Shown in pieces: positions 57,497 through 64,000 of a stretch of 64,000 nt of DNA (within the stretch, counting starts at the first letter, position 1; the number at the start of each line of letters is the position of its first letter). A program made the position numbers and the translations under genes. The stretch is from Legionella oakridgensis ATCC 33761 = DSM 21215 (GTDB taxonomy: Bacteria > Pseudomonadota > Gammaproteobacteria > Legionellales > Legionellaceae), in NCBI RefSeq assembly GCF_000512355.1, contig NZ_CP004006.1, positions 2,624,501 through 2,688,500 of the forward strand. The letters run 5' to 3'. Below the pieces are notes generated by a model, which saw only the letters and a program-made list of their open reading frames with translations, did no database searches and had not been told where the DNA came from.

Positions 57497-57859
57497 CTAA
57501 AAATCCATTCCAAACGCATTCTTTACCCATGTTATTTTCGTTGACTTTCCTTCTAAACCCACAATATCAAACCGAACAGCCTGCTTGTCTTGAAGATGGT
57601 TTTTCAATAAATACCAATTGGCTGTCTTGATAATTTTCTGCTGCTTGTGGTAAGTAACACTGCCTACGGCCCCTCCAAACACATCATAGGCTCGTGAGCG
57701 CACTTCAATAAAAACCAAGTAATCACCATCACGCATAATCAAATCTATTTCACCACATCGGCTGCGATAATTACTGATAACAAGCTGTAAACCTTGTGTT
57801 ATAAGATATTGCTTAGCTTGTTCTTCTGCAGCAAATCCGATTTTTTGCGACATCATCAT
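57497..57859 (-). CDS. yraN: UPF0102/YraN family protein
   Basis: A 120-residue endonuclease-like fold. KIGFAAEEQAKQYLITQGLQLVISNYRSRCGEIDLIMRDGDYLVFIEVRSRAYDVFGGAVGSVTYHKQQKI carries the family E, G-E-I-D-L-I and F-V-E-V-R residues of a PD-(D/E)XK-type core. Function unknown. It is upstream of diaA. Confidence 0.92.
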   Translation of the reverse strand: MMMSQKIGFAAEEQAKQYLITQGLQLVISNYRSRCGEIDLIMRDGDYLVFIEVRSRAYDVFGGAVGSVTYHKQQKIIKTANWYLLKNHLQDKQAVRFDIVGLEGKSTKITWVKNAFGMDF

Positions 57860-57906
57860 TCCCTGAAAAATCCCTCAACAACAAGAACACCCATTCAAAT
57901 TCCGTA

Positions 57907-58791
57907 TCAATTTTTATCAGATAATTTGGAAATTAATTTCTCTAGTGCCAACTTGTCATCATAATGAATAACCAGAGTACCTTTCCCCGATTTTCCCTGC
58001 TTCAAACTAACTCTTGTCTGTAATTGCTGCGCCAGCGTGTTTAATTGCTCTGTGAAAGAAGAAAACATATCAATCGAACGGTCTCGATGATCATAAGATA
58101 CAGAACCTGCTGCTTTCACACGATTAACAAGAGCCTCCGTTTCACGCACAGACAAATTTTTCGCAACCACCAGTCGGGCCACCTGGCTTTGCTGATTATC
58201 TTCAAGGATCAGTAAACAGCGGGCATGCCCCATATCTAAATCACCATTTTCTAACATTTGCCTGACTTCATGATTTAACTGCAGCAGCCGCAGATAGTTA
58301 CTGACTGCTGTCCGGGACTTAGAAAGCAATTCTGCAACTTGCTGATGGGTCAATGCAAATTCAGTCGTTAAACGATGCATGGCTCGTGCTTGATCCATCG
58401 CATTTAAATCTTCTCTTTGCAAATTTTCAACTAACGCCATGGCCATGGCAGTTTCATCATCCACTTGACGTAAAACAGCCGGGACTTCCATTATTCCAGC
58501 CAATTGACAAGCACGCCAACGTCGTTCACCGGCAATAATTTCATAACGTCCCGGTGAAATTTCCCTTACAACCAGCGGTTGCAATAAACCTTGCTTGCGA
58601 ATAGATTCAGCCAATTCAAACAAGGCCGTTTCTTCTATTTCACCTCGTGGCTGGTATTTGCCAGGCTGCAAACTATCCGTCGCAAGCTTTATAGTTTCTG
58701 AAGTCGGTTTTTCTGGTGACAACGTGGTATTATCCGTCTGACTTAATAATACAGATAAATTTCTTCCAAGACTTCCCCGTTTTCCTATCAT
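57907..58791 (-). CDS. parB: Chromosome partitioning protein ParB
   Basis: The parS-binding CTPase, 294 residues. LQPGKYQPRGEIEETALFELAESIRKQGLLQPLVVREI is the N-terminal box I, RYEIIAGERRWRACQLAGI is box II (GERR), an HTH follows (TTEFALTHQQVAELLSKSRTAVSNYLRLLQL), and a C-terminal dimer domain ends the protein. It lies 131 bases downstream of parA. No full parS site was found in the window. Confidence 0.96.
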   Translation of the reverse strand: MIGKRGSLGRNLSVLLSQTDNTTLSPEKPTSETIKLATDSLQPGKYQPRGEIEETALFELAESIRKQGLLQPLVVREISPGRYEIIAGERRWRACQLAGIMEVPAVLRQVDDETAMAMALVENLQREDLNAMDQARAMHRLTTEFALTHQQVAELLSKSRTAVSNYLRLLQLNHEVRQMLENGDLDMGHARCLLILEDNQQSQVARLVVAKNLSVRETEALVNRVKAAGSVSYDHRDRSIDMFSSFTEQLNTLAQQLQTRVSLKQGKSGKGTLVIHYDDKLALEKLISKLSDKN

Positions 58792-58921
58792 AGATACCTC
58801 TCGGAAATGAAGATTCGGTATGTTGAGTTATTTATATTTTTTGGCCATGGTGTTACAAAACACAGGTTATGGCAAGACTTATGGTGAGTATTTTATAAAT
58901 TGCCATCTTCTGGCGCCATCA

Positions 58922-59692
58922 TTATCCGGTCACCGTCTGCCGACCAATGATTTCTGAAGCCAAAACCATATAAGCTGCAGCCCCAGAAGATGATTTATCG
59001 TATTGCATTGCAGGCATACCATGACTGGGAGCCTCTGCAAGACGTACATTACGAGGAACAACGGTGCGGTACACTTTACTGCCAAAATGTTCCAACAATT
59101 GTTTAGATACCTCAGAACACAGACGATTGCGAGCGTCATACATCGTTCTTAATATTCCCTCGATTTGCAAACGTGGATTTACTGAGCCTCGAATTTGTTC
59201 AATGGTTGATAACAATGCAGCCAAGCCTTCCAGCGCATAATACTCACATTGCATGGGAATCAGTACAGAATCAGCAGCCACTAACGCATTAATCGTCAGT
59301 GTATTCAATGCAGGTGGTGAATCAATCAATATGTAATTATAAGAACTTTGCAATGATTGCAATGCTTTGAATAAGAACGTTTCACGATGATTACGTTCCA
59401 TCAAACTCACTTCAGCAACGGTAAGATCACCATTCGCAGGGATTAAATCAAACCCTGAGCTGGTCGATAAAGACGCTTGCTCGGCGAGACAATCTCTCAA
59501 CAACACATCATTGCTGGTATGCACCAAGGTATTTTTATCAACGCCACAACCCATGGTTGCATTCCCCTGTGGATCTAAATCCATCAGCAAAACCTGCTGG
59601 CGGCTTGCAGCCAAAGAGGCAGCCAAATTAATTGCAGTTGTGGTCTTACCTACGCCACCTTTTTGATTGGCAATGGCTATGACTTTCGCCAT
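58922..59692 (-). CDS. parA: Chromosome partitioning ATPase ParA
   Basis: A 256-residue ParA/Soj ATPase: deviant Walker A KGGVGKTTTAINLAASLA, Walker B YNILIDSPPALN type (YILIDSPPALNTLTINAL), and a C-terminal DNA-binding surface. Together with ParB it moves chromosomal origins apart. Its start is 2 bases from the rsmG stop, so it is part of the mnmG-rsmG-parA-parB cluster typical of origin-proximal regions. Confidence 0.97.
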   Translation of the reverse strand: MAKVIAIANQKGGVGKTTTAINLAASLAASRQQVLLMDLDPQGNATMGCGVDKNTLVHTSNDVLLRDCLAEQASLSTSSGFDLIPANGDLTVAEVSLMERNHRETFLFKALQSLQSSYNYILIDSPPALNTLTINALVAADSVLIPMQCEYYALEGLAALLSTIEQIRGSVNPRLQIEGILRTMYDARNRLCSEVSKQLLEHFGSKVYRTVVPRNVRLAEAPSHGMPAMQYDKSSSGAAAYMVLASEIIGRQTVTG

Positions 59693-59694
59693 GA

Positions 59695-60312
59695 TTATTC
59701 CTTCTCAATAATGACACAACAGCGCTCTCCCTCAACACCCGGAACAGAATATTCTTCTACCCGAAAGGAGCGCTGGATGGATTTCAATTCCGTTTCAGGA
59801 CAACGGCCTTTCATCGCCAGCCAAATGCCATCCGTTGCTATGAGGTGATGTGTCCAATTGATCATTTTTTTTAGATCACTAAATGCCCGACTAATAACTG
59901 TATCAAAACTATGAACAGGGTGGTAGTTCTCCACGCGAGTTTGCACAATTTCTACATTGTTCAAAGATAATACGCGTTTTACTTCCTGTAAAAAACGAAT
60001 TTTTTTGCCATTGCTATCTAATAACACGACTTGAAACAGGGGACAAGCCAACGCCAGCGGAATACCGGGAAGTCCTGGGCCACTGCCAACATCCAGCACG
60101 TGATTTCCTTTGACCCACGGTAAAACGGCCAAACTATCAAGGACATGGCGCGTCACCATAGTTTCCATATCACGTACAGCCGTTAAATTATAAACCTGAT
60201 TCCATTTATATAACAGATTCAAATAATCAAGCAAAGAAGCGATTGGTACATTAAGACCAAGTGTGTGGACACCTTGCCGCAACTGCTCCTCAATCGACAT
60301 TAGTCTGCTCAT
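59695..60312 (-). CDS. rsmG: 16S rRNA m7G527 methyltransferase RsmG
   Basis: A 205-residue SAM-dependent methyltransferase that modifies G527 of 16S rRNA; loss gives low-level streptomycin resistance in other bacteria. SAM motif [20 protein letters not shown], then [51 protein letters not shown] at the N-terminus is family-specific. It overlaps the mnmG end by 4 bases. Confidence 0.97.
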   Translation of the reverse strand: MSRLMSIEEQLRQGVHTLGLNVPIASLLDYLNLLYKWNQVYNLTAVRDMETMVTRHVLDSLAVLPWVKGNHVLDVGSGPGLPGIPLALACPLFQVVLLDSNGKKIRFLQEVKRVLSLNNVEIVQTRVENYHPVHSFDTVISRAFSDLKKMINWTHHLIATDGIWLAMKGRCPETELKSIQRSFRVEEYSVPGVEGERCCVIIEKE

Positions 60313-62183
60313 GCCAATAGCCGCTGTTTTTTCAAATGCACCAGTAACAGCGACAATGCTGCCGGGGTAACGCCAGATATGCGCCCAGCCTGAGCAATAG
60401 AAGTCGGCTTTATGGTTGTTAATTTTTGTACGACTTCCGTTGATAATCCTGAAACCTGCGTATAATCCAGCGTCGCTGGTAAAAGCGTATGTTCATGTTT
60501 GCGCAGGCGCGCAATATCCTGCTGCTGACGCTCAATGTAACCGGCGTATTTGCTTTGAATTTCCACTTGTTCAGCAACAGCATCGTCCAATTGTGGCAAA
60601 TCCAATTCTTGCAGCGCCTGCAGACCTTGATAAGTAATTTCCGGACGCTTTAATAAATCACTGGCCCTGCAATCATGCTGTAAAGGTGTCGCTATAACAT
60701 CGCTTAACATCTCATTATGGCCAACCCGTACCCAAGTATTCTCAAGCAAATCTTTTGTCGTTTCAATGGCCTCACGTTTTTGACAAAACATCCGCCAGCG
60801 CGTTTCGCCAACCAGTCCGAGTTCATGACCTTTTTCAGTCAGCCGCAAATCGGCGTTATCTTCCCGTAGCAATAACCGATATTCGGCACGCGATGTAAAC
60901 ATACGATACGGCTCCTGAGTTCCGCAGGTAATCAAATCATCAATTAGTACCCCTACGTACGCTTCATCACGACGAGGGCACCACAATGACTTATCTTGAA
61001 CTTGTAATGCCGCATTCATTCCTGCGATCAACCCTTGTGCCGCCGCTTCTTCATAGCCGGTGGTGCCATTGATTTGTCCGGCGAAAAATAAATTCGATAA
61101 AGGCTTAGTCTGGAGAAAAGGGGTTAATCCTCGTGGATCAAAATAATCGTATTCAATGGCATAACCAGGACGGGTAATATGAGCATGTTCAAAGCCCTTT
61201 ATAGTACGCACAAATTGCACCTGAACGTCAAAAGGCAAACTGGTTGAAATGCCGTTAGGATAAATTTCCTCCGTGGTCAATCCTTCCGGTTCTACAAAAA
61301 TCTGATGCGAAAGTTTGTCAGCAAAACGTACGACTTTATCTTCAATGGATGGGCAATATCGTGGTCCAATACCTTCGATAACGCCGGCATACATGGGCGA
61401 TTGATGCAAATTTTTACGAATAATCTCGTGAGTTTGCTCGGTGGTGTGGGTAATATGACAAGGGATTTGCAGTGGATGTTGCTGTGCATTGCCCAAATAG
61501 GAAAAAACAGGCACCGGAGTATCCCCAGGCTGAACAACCATTTGACTGAAATCCAACGTTCGACGGTCAATCCTTGGGGGGGTTCCGGTTTTCAAACGCC
61601 CTACAGGCAATGCCAAATCACGCAACCGTTGTGCAAGAGCAATGGCAGGGGGATCTCCAGCACGGCCACCAGCGTATTGATTCATACCAACATGAATCTT
61701 GCCACCAAGAAATGTACCAACAGTAAGGATAACAGCACGTGCGCGGATGACAAACCCTAGTTGGGTGCGAACACCGGTCACCCGCGTGCCTTCAACCAGC
61801 AAATCATCAACCGCCTGCTGAAACAGGGTTAAATTCGTTTGTGCCTGCAAGATTTGTCTTATTGCTTGACGATAAAGCACTCGATCCGCTTGAGCACGAG
61901 TCGCACGAACCGCCGGGCCTTTTGATGCATTAAGCATACGAAACTGAATACCGGCAAGGTCGGCCGCGCGCGCCATAACACCATCAAGTGCATCGATTTC
62001 TTTAACAAGATGGCCTTTGCCTATTCCGCCAATGGCTGGATTGCATGACATCTGCCCAAGTTGATCCATATTATGGGTAAGCAAAAGCGTATCAGCCCCC
62101 ATACGTGCAGCAGCAACTGCCGCTTCTGTACCGGCATGACCACCGCCAACAACAATGACATCATATTGTTTTTCAAGATTCAT
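60309..62183 (-). CDS. mnmG: tRNA uridine-5-carboxymethylaminomethyl synthase subunit MnmG (GidA)
   Basis: A 624-residue FAD-dependent enzyme that, with MnmE, makes the cmnm5 group at U34 of certain tRNAs. [17 protein letters not shown] is the FAD-binding start, [24 protein letters not shown] the family motif, and [17 protein letters not shown] and [25 protein letters not shown] are further GidA signatures. Start 62183 is the family start. It is divergent from priA across 158 bases. Confidence 0.98.
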   Translation of the reverse strand: MNLEKQYDVIVVGGGHAGTEAAVAAARMGADTLLLTHNMDQLGQMSCNPAIGGIGKGHLVKEIDALDGVMARAADLAGIQFRMLNASKGPAVRATRAQADRVLYRQAIRQILQAQTNLTLFQQAVDDLLVEGTRVTGVRTQLGFVIRARAVILTVGTFLGGKIHVGMNQYAGGRAGDPPAIALAQRLRDLALPVGRLKTGTPPRIDRRTLDFSQMVVQPGDTPVPVFSYLGNAQQHPLQIPCHITHTTEQTHEIIRKNLHQSPMYAGVIEGIGPRYCPSIEDKVVRFADKLSHQIFVEPEGLTTEEIYPNGISTSLPFDVQVQFVRTIKGFEHAHITRPGYAIEYDYFDPRGLTPFLQTKPLSNLFFAGQINGTTGYEEAAAQGLIAGMNAALQVQDKSLWCPRRDEAYVGVLIDDLITCGTQEPYRMFTSRAEYRLLLREDNADLRLTEKGHELGLVGETRWRMFCQKREAIETTKDLLENTWVRVGHNEMLSDVIATPLQHDCRASDLLKRPEITYQGLQALQELDLPQLDDAVAEQVEIQSKYAGYIERQQQDIARLRKHEHTLLPATLDYTQVSGLSTEVVQKLTTIKPTSIAQAGRISGVTPAALSLLLVHLKKQRLLA

Positions 62184-62341
62184 AACACAGACTTATGAGT
62201 GAACAAATCGCATAATTATACACTTTTTTGGCAATATGCCCAATGACGTTGCTGCCTTGATCTGATGCTTATTAAAATTAAATGGAAACCATGTCAGAAA
62301 GCGTGTAACTTACACGAATTTGATTTGTATGAGAAGAAATC
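62184..62341. promoter_or_regulatory. Divergent promoter region between mnmG and priA
   Basis: 158 bases separate the two start codons. A short frame opens at 62265, but its sequence does not match any start of PriA and is ignored. No operator was recognised. Confidence 0.5.
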
Positions 62342-64000
62342 ATGGGGTTCGTTTTCAAAATTTGCATTCCCCATACTGGCCGTGATTTTTTTGATTACCA
62401 CGCAGCAGAAAAAACACCCTGTATCGGTGGCCGAGTCTGGGTGTCTTTTCGCAACAAACGACGTATCGGGGTTGTGATTGGTAAAGGCCAGCCACAATCC
62501 GATATCAACATTAAAACCATTGACACAGTGATTGATGAAACACCGTTACTGCCTGAAGAAATCCTCACACTCTGTCAATGGGTTAGCCGCTATTATCAAT
62601 CCCCGTTGTCGGAAGTCCTTCCTTTAGCCATGCCCAAAAAATACCGCGATGGAGCAGTATGTTTATTGCCAACTTGCCATCATTATTATTTAAAAACATC
62701 CGCTGATAAAGCTCATCTTCTACTTTCCCCAAGAGCAATTCGTCAACATGCCCTTGTTGATTTCCTTGCAGGTCAATCTCATGGCTTATCAAAAAAAATG
62801 ATAATGCAAGCAGGATTTACCTCAACCCAATTGCTCGCTTTACAAAAGGCTGAGTTACTGGACATGGTGGAGCACATTGATAAACCGTTACCGCCATTCA
62901 ATCATAAGCAGGAACCACCTCCCCTCAATAATGAACAACAGGCCGCGGTGAATACCATTTGTACACAATTAGAGTCTTATCACTGTTTTTTATTGCAGGG
63001 AGTAACCGGCAGTGGCAAAACCGAGGTGTATCTGCACATCATCAATCAAGTGCTTGCTGCAGGCAAGCAAGTGCTTGTCCTTGTTCCAGAAATTGGATTA
63101 ACACCGCAACTGTTAAGTCGGTTCGGCTCCCGCTTTCATGAACCAATGGTAGCCATTCATTCCCATTTAAATGATGCAGAACGCCAGGCGGCGTGGCAGC
63201 TTGCACACACAGCAAAAGCCCGGCTAGTCATTGGAACGCGCACGGCCGTATTTACCCCCTTACCGGCGCTTGGATTAATTGTCATTGATGAAGAACATGA
63301 CGTCTCTCTAAAACAGATGGAGGGTGTTCGTTACTCCGCACGTGATACAGCGTTGATGCGCGCACATACCGCTAATATTCCCATTATTCTTGGCTCAGCC
63401 ACCCCCAGTCTAGAAAGCCTATATAATTGTACCCGCAATAAATATCATTTGTTGCAACTGACCCGCAAAGCCATGAATGATCATGCTTTGCAATTCCAAA
63501 TTATGGATATTCGTAATCAACCGTTGCAACATGGTATAGCCACCCCAACCCTAAAAATCATTGATACCCATCTACAGCAGCAAAATCAGGTTTTGGTATT
63601 TATTAACCGTCGAGGATTTGCGCCCGTCCTTTTATGTCATCTTTGTGGCTGGATGGCTGGCTGCCGAGCTTGCGACAGTCATTTGACGCTGCATCGTCAA
63701 CGTAATAAGCTCCTGTGCCATCATTGTGGCCTGGCACAATCCATACCCACACAATGTCCTAGCTGTGCTAGTCGAGAATTGCTGCCCATCGGTGCGGGAA
63801 CTCAACGCGTCTTCGAATATTTATCCAGTCAATTCCCTTCAACGGGTGTTTTACGTATTGATCGTGATGAAGTTGGGCAAAAAAAAGCACTGGAAAAGAA
63901 ACTAGAAAGCATTGACAAAGGAGAAGCTCAGCTGGTGGTTGGTACCCAAATGCTGGCCAAGGGCCATCATTTTCCACGTCTCACGCTGGTCGTTATCCTT
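62342..64000 (+). CDS. priA: Primosomal helicase PriA (3' end beyond window)
   Basis: PriA restarts stalled replication forks. The frame opens at ATG 62342 (MGFVFKICIPHTGRDFFDYHAAEK) and remains open for 553 codons to the window end; the full protein is about 730 residues, so roughly the last quarter is missing. The 3'-DNA-binding domain has GGRVWVSFRNKRRIGVVIG. The helicase core has Walker [12 protein letters not shown] (about residue 219), DEEH (about 316) and GSATPSLESL. The zinc-binding region has eight cysteines in four C-x2-C pairs (about residues 430-475: CHLC, CRAC, CHHC, CPSC). Its T7 run at 62385-62391 is in frame (RDFFD). Confidence 0.97.
   Translation, partial: MGFVFKICIPHTGRDFFDYHAAEKTPCIGGRVWVSFRNKRRIGVVIGKGQPQSDINIKTIDTVIDETPLLPEEILTLCQWVSRYYQSPLSEVLPLAMPKKYRDGAVCLLPTCHHYYLKTSADKAHLLLSPRAIRQHALVDFLAGQSHGLSKKMIMQAGFTSTQLLALQKAELLDMVEHIDKPLPPFNHKQEPPPLNNEQQAAVNTICTQLESYHCFLLQGVTGSGKTEVYLHIINQVLAAGKQVLVLVPEIGLTPQLLSRFGSRFHEPMVAIHSHLNDAERQAAWQLAHTAKARLVIGTRTAVFTPLPALGLIVIDEEHDVSLKQMEGVRYSARDTALMRAHTANIPIILGSATPSLESLYNCTRNKYHLLQLTRKAMNDHALQFQIMDIRNQPLQHGIATPTLKIIDTHLQQQNQVLVFINRRGFAPVLLCHLCGWMAGCRACDSHLTLHRQRNKLLCHHCGLAQSIPTQCPSCASRELLPIGAGTQRVFEYLSSQFPSTGVLRIDRDEVGQKKALEKKLESIDKGEAQLVVGTQMLAKGHHFPRLTLVVIL

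Noticed and set aside
62265-62477. A 70-codon plus-strand frame at the start of priA
   Set aside because: It overlaps the first 135 bases of priA in another frame. The priA frame from 62342 matches the family, so this one is a shadow.

Overview
The window looks like part of a Legionella or close Legionellales chromosome. It is an AT-rich gammaproteobacterial sequence. It has eukaryote-like proteins (ankyrin repeats, a protein kinase-like domain) with acidic, glutamate-rich C-termini like those of Dot/Icm type IV effectors, a Legionella-type pore-forming outer membrane protein, a PagP/Rcp lipid A palmitoyltransferase, and a standard core set (uvrB, coq7, pit, atpIBEFHAGDC, yraN-diaA-dolP, parAB, rsmG, mnmG, priA). 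The genus assignment is inference from protein families and is not proven.

Layout. 1-9073 (minus strand): an MSHA-type IV pilus locus in transcriptional order mshC, mshD, mshO, a large mshP-like tip candidate, mshI (PilM-like), a PilN-like gene, mshJ, mshK, mshL (secretin), mshM (ATPase), mshN (runs off the left edge). 9111-12443: uvrB, a divergent PLP aminotransferase and tRNA-Asn. 12476-15714: nested insertion sequences, namely an intact ISL3-type element, then a solo ISL3 right end split by an IS66-type element that carries a broken transposase and an intact GIY-YIG gene. 15889-22040: accessory genes, including a 968-aa ankyrin protein and a possible Cys-His-Asp enzyme. 22219-27245: exported and envelope proteins (SIMPL, choloylglycine hydrolase-like, beta-propeller, two outer membrane barrels). 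27464-33919: three linked effector-like genes. 34455-40041: an MFS transporter and an RND pump with its adaptor. 40230-43313: two further effector candidates (OspF/SpvC-like and DNA-methyltransferase-like) and a small protein. 43436-47969: coq7, pit, an APC permease, pagP/rcp and an Mpo1-like gene. 48171-64000: the ATP synthase operon, BON lipoproteins, diaA, yraN, parB, parA, rsmG, mnmG and the start of priA.

Two things stand out. First, at least nine otherwise intact coding regions or positions carry a one-base deficit in an A or T run of 6-7, and adding one base restores the family sequence in every case. Two of these lie in atpB and atpD, so either the assembly undercounts homopolymers or the runs are rescued by transcriptional or ribosomal slippage. 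Second, three large proteins share an unrecognised C-terminal module with a GG-(L)-HSxxE core: one is fused to a kinase-like domain, one to ankyrin repeats, and one stands alone and resembles the whole C-terminal half of the kinase fusion. This shuffled module, with the OspF-like and methyltransferase-like genes, is the best candidate here for undescribed biology.
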